Part shown: positions 28,800 to 41,160 of the stretch, in pieces
Numbering within the stretch: the first letter of the stretch is position 1
Layout: each line of letters begins with the position of its first letter
Assembly: GCF_014268505.2 (NCBI RefSeq)
Contig: NZ_JABWQP020000004.1
Span: 62,001 to 126,000, forward strand
From: Pseudomonas khorasanensis
GTDB taxonomy: Bacteria > Pseudomonadota > Gammaproteobacteria > Pseudomonadales > Pseudomonadaceae
Direction of reading: 5' to 3'
Length of the DNA stretch: 64,000 nucleotides
Position numbers and translations under genes: made by a program
Notes under the pieces: generated by a model
Told to the model about the DNA's origin: nothing
What the model saw: the letters and a program-made list of their open reading frames with translations, nothing else
Database searches by the model: none

Positions 28800-29589
28800 C
28801 TGCGGCGAGCTCCTTAATGAAATAGTCATGCAAATAATCGTTGAGCTTGCGCGAGGCCTGCGGTGCGGGGCCTTGCGCGGCGAAGGTCTGTGGGTCTATA
28901 TCGGCCCCGACGCGAAAACTGAAGTGCACGCGGCGATTGGGGATGCGATACCACGGTTCGGCTTTGGTCAGGGTGGTCGGGCTGACCTTGATGATCACCG
29001 GCGTCACGATTTTCGCACCGCGCAGGGCAATCGCCGCCGCCCCCCGATGAAAGGCCGGCGGCTGCCCCGGCTGGGTGCGCGTGCCTTCGGGGAAAATGAT
29101 CAGGGTCTGGCCGTCCTGCAGCGACTGTGCAGCGGCATCAAGCATGTCCATGCTGCCGTCGTTGCTGATGTACTCGGTGCGGCGCAGCGGGCCACGGGTA
29201 AAGGGGTTTTCCCACAGCGTTTTCTTCACAACGCAATTGGCGTGGCGCACCAGGCCGATCAGAAACACCACATCGATCAGCGAGGGGTGGTTGGCAATGA
29301 TCATCTGGCCCGGACGGCCAAGGCGTTCGGCGCCCTGAATGTCGTAGGTGAGCACGCCGGTGCGGGCCATGAACCGTACGAAAAACCAGAACAGCCGACT
29401 GACTGTGCGGCGTGCGCGCAGGCGACGTACGAGCGCGTCACCGGGCAGGCAGCCGAGCAACGGAAACACGAGCAGACGCAGGCACAGCCCGCCGAGCCCG
29501 AACAAGGCAAAGCTTGCGGCGGTGGCCAGCAGGCGCCAGTAGTAGGCGTCGCGGTGTTTGCCGGTCACGGGTTGCGTTGCCAGGTCCAT
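28777..29589 (-). CDS. PlsC-like 1-acyl-glycerol-3-phosphate acyltransferase of the APE cluster (ApeB-like)
   Basis: 270 aa inner-membrane acyltransferase with an N-terminal hydrophobic helix (about 20-50), the HxxxxD motif in NHPSLIDVV, and FPEGTRTQPG. It probably transfers an acyl or aryl polyenyl chain to a glycerol-based lipid. It overlaps the first gene of the operon by 25 bp and the acyl carrier gene by 23 bp. Confidence 0.88.
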   Translation of the reverse strand: MDLATQPVTGKHRDAYYWRLLATAASFALFGLGGLCLRLLVFPLLGCLPGDALVRRLRARRTVSRLFWFFVRFMARTGVLTYDIQGAERLGRPGQMIIANHPSLIDVVFLIGLVRHANCVVKKTLWENPFTRGPLRRTEYISNDGSMDMLDAAAQSLQDGQTLIIFPEGTRTQPGQPPAFHRGAAAIALRGAKIVTPVIIKVSPTTLTKAEPWYRIPNRRVHFSFRVGADIDPQTFAAQGPAPQASRKLNDYLHDYFIKELAADERTEHR

Positions 29590-30290
29590 ACACGATTTTT
29601 CCAGGCATGTTGGCAATCAGGTTGCTGGCCGAGCAGGGTGAGCAGCAGGTTGAGCGGGTGCGGCCAGTGCGCCTTTGACTGGGTTTTCGTGCCGCTGTTC
29701 AGGGTCAGCCGCCAGTCCGTACCCGGGGTCAGCAATAAACCCACGGCGTAGGGGAACGGTACATCGTCAATCCAGCGCGAGTACGCCTCGGGCGGTTGCT
29801 CTTCGGTGATCACCAGCAACACCGCCGGGGCGCCTTCCTCGAGCAGCGCCGCAGCTTCCAGCATGCCGTGTTCGAGGCCGTCGCCTGCGGCGGCGAGGGC
29901 GGTCATCTCGCTGGTTTCGCCGCGCATGATCGACCACAGGCCGATGATCGCGTTGTGCACCGAGAGGCTGAACTGGGTTGGCGACAAAGGTTGCTCTGTC
30001 GCCAGGTCACTGAGGATATCGAACGTGCGCGGGGTTTCGCCGTGTCGCGAGATGAACACCAAAGGCAGGTTGTCCCGTCCGTCGGCCAGTGGCCAGCCAA
30101 CGCTGAAGGCCATACGCGCCAGCCGGCTGAGGCGACGGCGCTGCATGGCCGGCAAAAACGACACATCGGGCGCGGCATCGCTGACCGGGAGCACGACGGG
30201 CTGCCGGCTCCACGCTTGCCAGGCGTCCACGCTGTCGAGCCCGGGAGCCCAGGCGCGCCATTGTGCGATGTTGAAGTTGATCACGGACAT
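29565..30290 (-). CDS. Ketosynthase-like chain-length-factor protein, first gene of the APE operon (ApeC-like)
   Basis: 241 aa resembling the N-terminal half of a ketosynthase (Ketoacyl-synt_2 type). The loop where an active-site Cys would stand reads [12 protein letters not shown], so no condensing Cys is present. In studied APE pathways a Cys-lacking partner (ApeC) pairs with the ketosynthase ApeO; that role is inferred here. It is the first gene after the sigma-70-like promoter at 30379-30407, and its ATG at 30290 follows GGCGGGATGA. Confidence 0.82.
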   Translation of the reverse strand: MSVINFNIAQWRAWAPGLDSVDAWQAWSRQPVVLPVSDAAPDVSFLPAMQRRRLSRLARMAFSVGWPLADGRDNLPLVFISRHGETPRTFDILSDLATEQPLSPTQFSLSVHNAIIGLWSIMRGETSEMTALAAAGDGLEHGMLEAAALLEEGAPAVLLVITEEQPPEAYSRWIDDVPFPYAVGLLLTPGTDWRLTLNSGTKTQSKAHWPHPLNLLLTLLGQQPDCQHAWKNRVWTWQRNP

Positions 30291-30378
30291 TCATCCCGCC
30301 CCTGCGGGCTTTCGTTGACGCGTTGAGTCGCCAGCGCCGCAGCTCGCTTGGCTTGGCGCATGGCGCCGGGTGGCGCGC

Positions 30379-30407
30379 ATTATCCCGGTGCGACGGGTGC
30401 GTAGCAA
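30379..30407 (-). promoter_or_regulatory. Sigma-70-like promoter for the APE operon
   Basis: On the minus strand, TTGCTA (-35, bases 30407-30402), a 17-bp spacer, and GATAAT (-10, bases 30384-30379). Spacing is ideal and both boxes are close to consensus. Transcription would begin around 30372, giving an 80-base leader before the first gene. Confidence 0.65.
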
Positions 30408-30415
30408 ATGCTGGT

Positions 30416-30438
30416 TACATTTTGGCCAACAAAATGTA
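30416..30438. promoter_or_regulatory. Perfect inverted repeat, candidate operator of the APE operon
   Basis: Arms TACATTTTG and CAAAATGTA around GCCAA, perfect over 9 bp. It lies 9 bp upstream of the -35 box of the APE promoter, a site suited to an activator or repressor dimer. No regulator gene lies inside the cluster. Confidence 0.6.
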
Positions 30439-30498
30439 CCGAGCGGTTCGCCGGGTAACTGTCACTTGGCCATTATCCAGAATCTTCGCGGCCTGTCT

Positions 30499-30562
30499 GT
30501 CAGGTGTCTCCGTATTTATCGGCCGTTTTTTCCATGTCGGCCTGCCGATATTTACACCTGAC
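30499..30562. promoter_or_regulatory. Nested imperfect inverted repeat upstream of parA
   Basis: Outer arms GTCAGGTGT (30499-30507) and ACACCTGAC (30554-30562); inner arms TATCGGC (30517-30523) and GCCGATA (30544-30550). It can form a cruciform or RNA hairpin, or hold two protein sites. It is unlike the REP families in this window. Confidence 0.55.
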
Positions 30563-30646
30563 GGCGTAGTCCCCGTCCGAGGAGGTAGCGAAGCGAGGTC
30601 ACCCGCCACTACACTCGGTCATTCTTTGGTACACGGAGGTTTGGTC

Positions 30647-31417
30647 ATGCGGCGCGTGGTGTTCAATCAGAAAGGTGGCGTAGGCAAATCCAGCATCGCC
30701 TGCAACCTGGCAGCGGTCAGCGCCAGCGAGGGGTATCGCACGTTGTTGGTCGATCTCGACGCCCAGGCCAACTCCACTCAATACCTGACCGGGCTGACCG
30801 GCGACGACATTCCGATGGGCATTGCCGATTTCTTCAAGCAGACCCTGTCGTCCGGTCCGTTTTCCAAAAAGAACCAGGCAGATATCTACGAAACCCCGTT
30901 CGACAACCTGCACATCATTACCGCCACCGCCGAACTGGCCGATCTACAGCCCAAACTTGAGGCCAAGCACAAGATCAACAAGCTGCGAAAATTGCTCGAT
31001 GAACTGGCCGAGGATTACGACCGGATTTATCTGGATACTCCGCCAGCGCTGAATTTCTATGCGGTATCGGCGCTGATTGCGGCTGATCGTGTGCTGATCC
31101 CCTTCGATTGCGACAGCTTTTCTCGCCAGGCCCTGTACGGGCTGATCGCCGAGATTGAAGAATTGAAGGACGACCATAACGAAGGCCTTGAAGTCGAAGG
31201 CATCGTGGTCAATCAGTTTCAGGCGCGGGCCAGCCTGCCGCAGCAGATACTGGATGAGCTGATTGCCGAGGGCTTGCCGGTGCTGCCGGTGTATCTGAGC
31301 AGTTCCGTTCGCATGCGCGAATCCCATCAGGCCAGCATGCCGCTGATCCACCTCGATCCACGGCACAAGCTGACTCAGCAGTTTGTCGAACTGCACAATC
31401 TGCTGGAAGACCACTGA
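30647..31417 (+). CDS. Orphan ParA-family ATPase
   Basis: 256 aa from ATG 30647, with GGAGG 8 bp before it; a longer frame from 30323 is spurious. Deviant Walker [12 protein letters not shown] (about residues 5-15) with the ParA signature Lys, [10 protein letters not shown] (about 40), and Walker [10 protein letters not shown]. No parB gene follows. Such solitary ParA proteins may position a protein cluster or an unknown partner. It is divergent from the APE operon and shares its control region; a functional tie is not shown. Confidence 0.92.
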   Translation: MRRVVFNQKGGVGKSSIACNLAAVSASEGYRTLLVDLDAQANSTQYLTGLTGDDIPMGIADFFKQTLSSGPFSKKNQADIYETPFDNLHIITATAELADLQPKLEAKHKINKLRKLLDELAEDYDRIYLDTPPALNFYAVSALIAADRVLIPFDCDSFSRQALYGLIAEIEELKDDHNEGLEVEGIVVNQFQARASLPQQILDELIAEGLPVLPVYLSSSVRMRESHQASMPLIHLDPRHKLTQQFVELHNLLEDH

Positions 31418-31440
31418 TTCCCCGACTCACACGCAAATCT

Positions 31441-31534
31441 CCTGTGGGAGCGAGCCTGCTCGCGAAGAGGCCGGCACATTCAACATCGGCGCTGAATGAT
31501 CGACCGCCTTCGCGAGCAGGCTCGCTCCCACAGG
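31441..31534. repeat. REP doublet, GTGGGAGCGAGCCTGCTCGCG family
   Basis: Two inverted units, CCTGTGGGAGCGAGCC at the left and GGCTCGCTCCCACAGG at the right, about 90 bp in all, between the 3' ends of parA and trxC. Confidence 0.9.
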
Positions 31535-31549
31535 GTGGTCTGTGTTGGG

Positions 31550-31984
31550 TCAGATGCCTTGGCTACGTAGCCACGCCATCAACTGCGGCAACGGAAACGC
31601 GCCACTCTGGCGCGCGACTTCCTTGCCGTTTTTAAACAGAATCAGGCTTGGAATCGAACGAATCCCCAACTGCGCCGATAACTGCGGGTTCGCCTCGCTG
31701 TCGAGTTTGGCCAGACGACACTTGCCCGCCAACTGCGCGGCCGCCTGTTCGAACACCGGCGCAAACGACTTGCACGGCCCGCACCAGTCTGCCCAGACAT
31801 CCACCAGCAGCGGCAGGTCGCCCTTGATCTGGCTGGCGTAATCGCCTTGCTTGAGTTCGAACGGTTTGCTCAACAGCACCGAAGATTTGCAGCGCCCGCA
31901 CCTGGGCTGGTCGGCGAGGCGTTCGGCTGGGATACGGTTGAGGCCGTTACAGGTGGGGCAGGGGATGAGGAGAGGGGTATTCAT
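31550..31984 (-). CDS. trxC: Thioredoxin 2
   Basis: 144 aa cytoplasmic disulfide reductase. The N-terminal zinc-binding Cys pairs (CPTCNG at 9-14 and CGRCKS at 29-34) mark it as thioredoxin 2, and the active site is WCGPCK (about 68-73). In other bacteria TrxC is induced by oxidative stress. It ends close to the REP that separates it from parA. Confidence 0.97.
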   Translation of the reverse strand: MNTPLLIPCPTCNGLNRIPAERLADQPRCGRCKSSVLLSKPFELKQGDYASQIKGDLPLLVDVWADWCGPCKSFAPVFEQAAAQLAGKCRLAKLDSEANPQLSAQLGIRSIPSLILFKNGKEVARQSGAFPLPQLMAWLRSQGI

Positions 31985-32064
31985 GTTCAGCTCATTGAAA
32001 TTCAGCGGTTCGTGCGACCTATCTGGAGCCGCAAGAACTGTTTATCAAGTTCGCACAGTGGGGC

Positions 32065-33576
<1,512 letters not shown>

Positions 33577-36500
33577 TTAGTCGAGTTTGGTCGGCGGCGG
33601 TTCCTGCGAGGGTTTCTGCGCATCGACGATCGGCACGATGGTTTTATTCTCGGGTTCCACCGGCACCATCTTGTATTCCTGGCCGTGCAGGTTCTTCAGA
33701 TAAACCTCCATCTGGCGGAACGAGATGTTTATGTGCTGTTTCTTGAACTCGCGGTTGATGAAGCGGTTGACTTCGTCAAGCACCGGGTTGCGGTCACCGA
33801 GATCGCGCACGTGCATGCGCAATTCATGGTCAAGGGTGCTTTCGCCGAAGTTGAGGAAGTACACAAGCGGCTCGGGTTCCTTGAGCACACGCGGGTTTTC
33901 CCGGGCGGCCTTGAGCAACAGTTCTTTAACCAGGTCCAGATCGGAACCGTAATCGACACCCAGTTTCAGCGTCACCCGGGTGACGGTGTCGGTCAGCGAC
34001 CAGTTGATCAGTTGCCCGGTGATGAACGTCTTGTTCGGAACAATGATGTCCTTGCGGTCGAAGTCGGTGATGGTCGTGGCGCGGATGCGGATCTTGCTCA
34101 CCGTGCCCGACAGATTGCCGATGGTGATCGTGTCGCCGATCCGCACCGGACGTTCGAACAGAATCATGATGCCGGAGATGAAGTTCGCAAATATCTCCTG
34201 CATACCGAAGCCGAGGCCGACCGACAGCGCCGCCACCAGCCACTGCAACTTGTCCCAGCTCACGCCGAGGGTCGACAGGGTGGTGACGAAGCCGACGCCT
34301 GCAATCACATACGAAAGCAGCGTTGTGGTCGCGTAAGCACTGCCCTGAGCCAGATTGAGTTTGGACAGCACGAACACTTCGAGCAGGCCCGGCAGGTTGC
34401 GCGCCAACGCAAAAGTGATGCCGATGATGATCAGCGCGCCGAGCATGTCGCCGATGCTGATCGGCACCATGCTCATGTTCGAGCCAGTGCCGCTGGTGTA
34501 TTCGTACAGAGTGATGTTGTCGAGGTACGAGAACACCGAAATCAGGTCCGACCAGACCCAGTACAGCGCCGCGATGAAGCCGCCGAGCAGGGCCAGGCGG
34601 ATCAGGCGAAGGGATTGTTCGTTGACCTTCTCGATGTCCAGTGTCGGCTCTTCGATCACGGTTTCGCCGTCGCCGGCTTCCTTCGCCGCCTGACGTTTGG
34701 CCAGGGCGCGCTGGTAGGCCAGGCGACGTGCGGCAACGCTCAGGCCACGCACGAAAGTGGCTTCGATCACCAGCCAGAACATCAGCAGGTATAAGGTATT
34801 GATCAAGCGGTCGCTGAGTTTCAGCGCGGTGTAGTAATAGCCGAAGCACACCGCGACAAACAGGGCGATCGGCAGCAGAGTGAACATCACACCGACGGCT
34901 TTGCGGAACAGCGAGGCATTCTGGTGCGTCGGGCTGCTGATCAGCAGGCGGCTGAGCAACCACGCCATCAACGCGTAGCAGGTCAGCACCACGGGCATGC
35001 CCAGCACATCATCGGCCAGTGCTGCCGGCTGCAACTCGGCAACCGCTACCACGGCCACCAGCGCCATCACCACCAACCCGAGCCGGCGCACCCAGCCCTG
35101 GAGGAATTCGACTTGCGGTTTCTCCCAGCGGAAGTGCAGTTCCGCCACGCCGCCCGGCGCCAGAATCCGGTATGCGGTGTAGAACACCAGCCAGGCCTGG
35201 CCCATTTGCAGCAGGGCGGCGCCCATGTTGGCGTTCTGCCCGCGTGCGTCGATCTGCAAGGCCAGACCGCACAGCGCCAGACCCAATGCCACCGGCATCG
35301 CCAGCAGGATATTGATCAGAATCGCCTGAGGCGTGTGCCACTGGCTGTCACGCTTAAAGTGGCCGATGTCCTGGTGAACCTTGTTCAGGCGGCCGTACAG
35401 ACTCTTGCGTCGCCACAGCAAGGCGCCGATCAGCAGCGCCAACGGCAGGAATAGCAGTGGGCGCTGGGTCAGGCCATCGGTCAGCTCGCTCAGGCTCGAC
35501 GCCCAGGGCAACGTGTTGACCTGCCGCTCCAGGCGCTCGGGCACACCGCGCATCCACTCCACGTCCAGCGGTTTGTTGCTGGGAATCCAGAACATCTGTT
35601 CGTCGAGGGTCGCGCGCAGGCTTTGCGCGGTGCTGAGCAGTTGTTTCTGGTTGAGCTGCAGGGTGATCGATTCGTTGAGCATCGCGCTCAGTTCGCGGTT
35701 CAGCCGTTCCAGCAGGTCGGCGCGGGTGTTGGCCAGATCCAGCAGGCTTTTGCGCAGTTGCGGGGTGACTTGTTCCGGCGGCTGAGTGGCCAGCAAGTTG
35801 TCGACATAAGTCGACGGGTTGCTCAGCAGCTCGCGTTGCTGGCTGACATCGAACTGATAAAGGCGAATATCGGCGATCTGGTCGGCGAGGTCGCGGTCGA
35901 CTTTGAGGTGCGGCAGCGCCTGTTTCTGTTTATAGAGAATCTTTGACAGCAACAGGCTGCCCTTGAGCACGCTGATCTGCTCGTCCAGTGCCGAGTCACT
36001 CTGGGTCAACGTGTCGAGTTGCTGTTTGGTCTGCAGGTTCTGCTGGGTGACTTCGTTGAGACGATCGGTGCTCTTGAGCAGGTAGTCGGAAAGCTTGAGG
36101 TTGGTAGCGCTCTCACTCGCCAGCAGACTGCTGCCGCCAGCCTTCTGCGCTTCGATCGATTGCTGGGTGACGGTTTCCTGCGATTGCGCCAGGCGCTTCT
36201 GGTTGATCAGGGTTTGCAGTTCCTGAATCTCGCGGTCGAGGCGGTCGGATTTCTCCGAGAGCAAATCGTGCTGCGCATTGCCCAGATCCTGCAGCTGGGT
36301 GTTGCCGGCCAGTTCCTGACGGCGCAGCGGAATCAACGCATTGAGTGCGGCCAACTCGGCATTCAACTGGTCGCGCTGTTCAGCGGTGACCGTTTTGCCG
36401 GTGTCCTTGCCGGATTTCAGAATGGCGTTGATCTGCTGAATGCGTGTCTGGCTGGCCGAGATCTCGGCCTGGGCGCGCTCAGGGCGGGTTTGCGCCGTGA

Positions 36501-36930
36501 TGATCAGGCTGTTGGCGTCGGCCAGGGCTTTTTGCAGATCGCTTTGCTGGGTCGAGCGATCCGTGAGGATCTGCTCCAGTTGCTGGATCGACTCTTTGGG
36601 GAAGCGCTGCGCCACGGGTACTGGCGCGCTGGCCTTGAGACGGCTCAGTTCGCGGGTATTTTCAATCGTCAGCTTGGGCGCGCTGGCCAGCTGACGCTTG
36701 AGATCGATCAGCTTCTGCTCGTAATCACGCTGATTGTTGAGCTGGTTGAGCGTGTTCTGCAGGACGGTTTGCAGGGTCTTCTTGTCGGCGTCCGGCAGTT
36801 TGCTGTCGGCAAGCTTGTCCAGGCTGGCCTGCACGGCGTCGCTGGACGGTGGTTCGGCGGCGTGAAGCGGGCCGACAACAAGACTGAGGCCCAGCAGGGC
36901 CGCGGCGAAAAAGGAGCGCAGGGTAGGCAT
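33577..36930 (-). CDS. mscK: Mechanosensitive channel MscK (KefA-like)
   Basis: 1117 aa inner-membrane channel of the MscS superfamily. It has a signal peptide (cleavage near LHAAE, about 25), a long periplasmic coiled-coil region (to about 470), about ten helices, then the MscS pore and beta domain near 870-1050 (GLGFGMQEIFANFISGIMIL). In E. coli MscK opens under membrane tension and needs external potassium. Intact, with ATG 36930. It lies 34 bp past the end of the CvrA-like antiporter and may be co-transcribed. Confidence 0.95.
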   Translation of the reverse strand: MPTLRSFFAAALLGLSLVVGPLHAAEPPSSDAVQASLDKLADSKLPDADKKTLQTVLQNTLNQLNNQRDYEQKLIDLKRQLASAPKLTIENTRELSRLKASAPVPVAQRFPKESIQQLEQILTDRSTQQSDLQKALADANSLIITAQTRPERAQAEISASQTRIQQINAILKSGKDTGKTVTAEQRDQLNAELAALNALIPLRRQELAGNTQLQDLGNAQHDLLSEKSDRLDREIQELQTLINQKRLAQSQETVTQQSIEAQKAGGSSLLASESATNLKLSDYLLKSTDRLNEVTQQNLQTKQQLDTLTQSDSALDEQISVLKGSLLLSKILYKQKQALPHLKVDRDLADQIADIRLYQFDVSQQRELLSNPSTYVDNLLATQPPEQVTPQLRKSLLDLANTRADLLERLNRELSAMLNESITLQLNQKQLLSTAQSLRATLDEQMFWIPSNKPLDVEWMRGVPERLERQVNTLPWASSLSELTDGLTQRPLLFLPLALLIGALLWRRKSLYGRLNKVHQDIGHFKRDSQWHTPQAILINILLAMPVALGLALCGLALQIDARGQNANMGAALLQMGQAWLVFYTAYRILAPGGVAELHFRWEKPQVEFLQGWVRRLGLVVMALVAVVAVAELQPAALADDVLGMPVVLTCYALMAWLLSRLLISSPTHQNASLFRKAVGVMFTLLPIALFVAVCFGYYYTALKLSDRLINTLYLLMFWLVIEATFVRGLSVAARRLAYQRALAKRQAAKEAGDGETVIEEPTLDIEKVNEQSLRLIRLALLGGFIAALYWVWSDLISVFSYLDNITLYEYTSGTGSNMSMVPISIGDMLGALIIIGITFALARNLPGLLEVFVLSKLNLAQGSAYATTTLLSYVIAGVGFVTTLSTLGVSWDKLQWLVAALSVGLGFGMQEIFANFISGIMILFERPVRIGDTITIGNLSGTVSKIRIRATTITDFDRKDIIVPNKTFITGQLINWSLTDTVTRVTLKLGVDYGSDLDLVKELLLKAARENPRVLKEPEPLVYFLNFGESTLDHELRMHVRDLGDRNPVLDEVNRFINREFKKQHINISFRQMEVYLKNLHGQEYKMVPVEPENKTIVPIVDAQKPSQEPPPTKLD

Positions 36931-36964
36931 AGAGACCGGTCAAGCAAGTGAGAGTGGAGGCAGT

Positions 36965-38707
<1,743 letters not shown>

Positions 38708-38826
38708 AGGCAGTACTCCAGAAGCGGAAAGACGAGGCACAAACTGACCATGCAGTCTGCGTGCCAGCGATTCTAACCTGTTGAAATGTGATGCTGTCAA
38801 AAAGGTTTTGCAGTTAACGCGTTAGT

Positions 38827-38932
38827 GATCGTTCCCACGCTCCGCGTGGGAATGCAGCCCGGGGCGCTCTGCGTCCCAAAACGCACGCAAAGCGTCCAAT
38901 GAGGCATTCCCAGGCAGAGCGTGGGAGCGATC
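38827..38932. repeat. REP-like repeat, GATCGTTCCCACGCTCCGCG family
   Basis: Left unit GATCGTTCCCACGCTCCGCG and right unit with GCAGAGCGTGGGAGCGATC in inverted orientation, spanning 106 bp. This is a second REP family, different from the GTGGGAGCGAGCC type. Confidence 0.85.
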
Positions 38933-38940
38933 AGAGAATC

Positions 38941-39017
38941 AAAAGATCACAGCCTGCGGCAGCTCCTACGGGGGATGTCAATCCTGGGTAGGAGCTGCCG
39001 AAGGCTGCGATCTTTTG
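38941..39017. repeat. REP-like doublet, AAAAGATCGCAGCC family
   Basis: Arms AAAAGATCACAGCC and GGCTGCGATCTTTTG, each joined to GCAGCTCCTAC or GTAGGAGCTGC. The same family recurs at 45533, 55185 and 60069. It lies just past the end of the chemoreceptor gene and may double as a terminator. Confidence 0.88.
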
Positions 39018-39027
39018 CTTTTGAAGG

Positions 39028-40653
39028 TTACAGGCTGAACCGCCCAACCATGTTGTTCAGGTCCAGCGCCAATCGCGATAGCTCATTGCTCGCGGCACTG
39101 GTCTGATTCGCGCCGGTCGCCGATTGCACCGACAGATCGCGGATGTTCACCAGGTTGCGATCCACTTCACGGGCCACTTGCGCTTGCTCTTCCGCAGCGC
39201 TGGCAATCACCAGGTTGCGCTCGTTGATTTCGACAATGGCGGTGTTGATGGTATCCAGCGACATTCCGGCGCCACGCGCGATGTTCAGTGTCGACTCGGC
39301 GCGCTCGGTGCTGTTGCGCATCGAATCCACGGCGTGTTCGGTGCCGCTCTGGATGCTGCCGATCATGCGTTCGATTTCGCTGGTCGACTGTTGAGTGCGA
39401 TGCGCCAGGGCCCGAACCTCGTCAGCGACCACCGCAAAACCACGTCCGGCCTCACCGGCACGTGCCGCTTCGATCGCCGCGTTCAGCGCGAGCAGGTTGG
39501 TCTGGTCGGCCAGACCACGGATCACGTCCAGCACCTTGCCGATGTCGCGGGACTCGTTGGCCAGATCGCCGATCAGCGAGGCAGTGCTTTGTACATCTGC
39601 ACTCATGCGTTCGATGGCGCTGACGGTTTCCTGCACCAGGTCACGACCGTCGCCAGCCGAGGTGGTGGCGTTTTTCGAGGCTTCCGACGTGCTGACCGCG
39701 TTTCGCGCGACTTCTTCCACGGCGCTGGTCATCTCGTTGACGGCGGTGGCCGCCTGCTCGATTTCGTTGTTCTGCTGAGTCAGCCCGCGAGCGCTTTCGT
39801 CGGTCACGCTGTTCAACTCTTCCGCTGCAGATGCAAGTTGCGTCGCCGAACCCGAGATGCGCTGCAGGGTGTCGCGCAGTTTCGATTGCATCTTGGCCAT
39901 GGCCGCCAGCAGGCGACCGGCTTCATCTTCGCCATCGACATGGATCGGCTGCGTCAGGTTGCCCTCGGCGATGGTTTCCGCTGCGTCCAGTGCCTTGGAG
40001 ATCGGTTTGGTGATGCTCACGGTCAACAGCCAGGCGAACAGCATGGTCAGGCCGCTGGCGATCACCAGAAGAGTGACTACCAGATTGAACGACATCGAAT
40101 ACTGATCTTTGGCGCCTTGATCGGTCTCGGCGATTTGCTGGGTGTTGATCTCCAGCAAGCGCGCCAGCGCGGTATTCACCGCTTCCGAGTTGCTCAGCAA
40201 ATCGCTGTTGAGCATCTGCCGCAACTCGTCGACCTGGTTGTTGCGCGACAGGGTTTTCATGCGCTCTTCGAGCTGGCGGTACTGCGTGAGCAGCTGCACG
40301 TATTGATCGTAGGCCGCGCGCTCCTGCGGGCCGTCAATCAGCGGCTCATAAAGACGTTGCGCATCGGCGATCTGGCGGTTGCGCAGGTCGAACAGTTCGA
40401 TGGTTTTCTGCTGCACGTCCGCTTCGCGGTTGATCAGCAAACGATAGGAAAGCACGCGCAGACGCAAGGTCAATTGGGTGAATTCGTCGAGGGCCTTGAT
40501 CGATGGGACGCTGGCGGTGGCGATGTCTTCGCCGGCCGCACGGATTTTGCTCATCTGGTTGAGGGCGAATACCCCCAGAATCAACATCAGGCCGCCGATC
40601 AGGGCGAAACCGGTGAACGCCCGTGGGGCGATATTCATATTGCGAAGGGACAT
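39028..40653 (-). CDS. Methyl-accepting chemotaxis protein, 4-helix-bundle sensor
   Basis: 541 aa chemoreceptor. TM1 is about 12-31; a four-helix-bundle periplasmic domain extends to about 185; TM2 is near 190-210; then HAMP and the cytoplasmic coiled coil with the conserved tip ([35 protein letters not shown], named here by its ends). It signals to CheA in the flagellar system; the ligand is unknown. A FliA-type promoter lies upstream (40710-40736). The C-terminus has no CheR-docking pentapeptide. Confidence 0.93.
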   Translation of the reverse strand: MSLRNMNIAPRAFTGFALIGGLMLILGVFALNQMSKIRAAGEDIATASVPSIKALDEFTQLTLRLRVLSYRLLINREADVQQKTIELFDLRNRQIADAQRLYEPLIDGPQERAAYDQYVQLLTQYRQLEERMKTLSRNNQVDELRQMLNSDLLSNSEAVNTALARLLEINTQQIAETDQGAKDQYSMSFNLVVTLLVIASGLTMLFAWLLTVSITKPISKALDAAETIAEGNLTQPIHVDGEDEAGRLLAAMAKMQSKLRDTLQRISGSATQLASAAEELNSVTDESARGLTQQNNEIEQAATAVNEMTSAVEEVARNAVSTSEASKNATTSAGDGRDLVQETVSAIERMSADVQSTASLIGDLANESRDIGKVLDVIRGLADQTNLLALNAAIEAARAGEAGRGFAVVADEVRALAHRTQQSTSEIERMIGSIQSGTEHAVDSMRNSTERAESTLNIARGAGMSLDTINTAIVEINERNLVIASAAEEQAQVAREVDRNLVNIRDLSVQSATGANQTSAASNELSRLALDLNNMVGRFSL

Positions 40654-40709
40654 GGGCGGATACCAAAAAGGGCCGCATCCATGCGGGCTGAGACTGCTGT
40701 ATGGGTGAC

Positions 40710-40736
40710 TTATCGGTCATGCGACTAAAGTCTTGA
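40710..40736 (-). promoter_or_regulatory. FliA (sigma-28) promoter of the chemoreceptor gene
   Basis: Minus-strand TCAAG (bases 40736-40732), then exactly 15 bp, then CCGATAA (bases 40716-40710). This fits the Pseudomonas FliA consensus TCAAG-N15-CCGATAA. Transcription would start near 40702, about 50 bp before the ATG at 40653. Confidence 0.75.
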
Positions 40737-40929
40737 GGTGGTGTGCGTATTTGTCGCAGACGGGCTTGAGCGACGAAGTGCAGGAACCAGATCGGACAAT
40801 CACAGTCTTTTAAACTCGCAGGAAGGTTCGCCACCCAGGAAAATCAAGGCCTTGCGCCGGTTAACCCTGGCATCCGTGGTGACTTTTCTTTATCGTACGC
40901 GCCCTTTGAAAAACGCTTGGAAGATCAAA

Positions 40930-41160
40930 ATGTTGGAAGCATCCCTCAGCCAATTGGAACAGCTCGTCAGCGACCTGGTGCAACAGAACCAGACCCTCGC
41001 ACGGACCAACCAGACCCTGTCCGCGGAACTGGCCCAGGCCAAGGATGAAAACGAAAGCCTGCAACTGAACCTCATGGAGCAGGAAGAAAAACACGGCGCC
41101 ACCGCTGCCCGCATTCAGGCCCTGGTTGATCGCGTCAACGCAGGCCCTGTCAGCGCATGA
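40930..41160 (+). CDS. ZapB-like short coiled-coil protein (second type)
   Basis: 76 aa, nearly all coiled coil: LEQLVSDLVQQNQTLARTNQTLSAEL followed by DENESLQLNLMEQEEKH. It resembles the short ZapB/TIGR02449-type proteins paired with ZapA in Pseudomonas. ATG 40930 is followed by coding sequence right up to the zapA ATG (ATGA overlap). It probably helps organise the Z-ring by binding ZapA. It differs clearly in sequence from the TIGR02449 protein of the usual pepP-zapA-ssrS locus as I recall it. Confidence 0.75.
   Translation: MLEASLSQLEQLVSDLVQQNQTLARTNQTLSAELAQAKDENESLQLNLMEQEEKHGATAARIQALVDRVNAGPVSA

Larger units (their letters stand above)
30291..30646. promoter_or_regulatory. Divergent control region between the APE operon and parA
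   Basis: 356 bp without a gene. It holds a sigma-70-like promoter facing the APE operon, a perfect 9-bp inverted repeat (30416-30438), a nested imperfect inverted repeat (30499-30562), and the parA leader with GGAGG at 30635. Each is listed separately. Confidence 0.75.

Noticed and set aside
38708-38800. Longer N-terminus for the CvrA-like antiporter (611 aa)
   Set aside because: The extra 31 residues precede the first helix and are basic; the TTG at 38707 has a good RBS and gives the family length.
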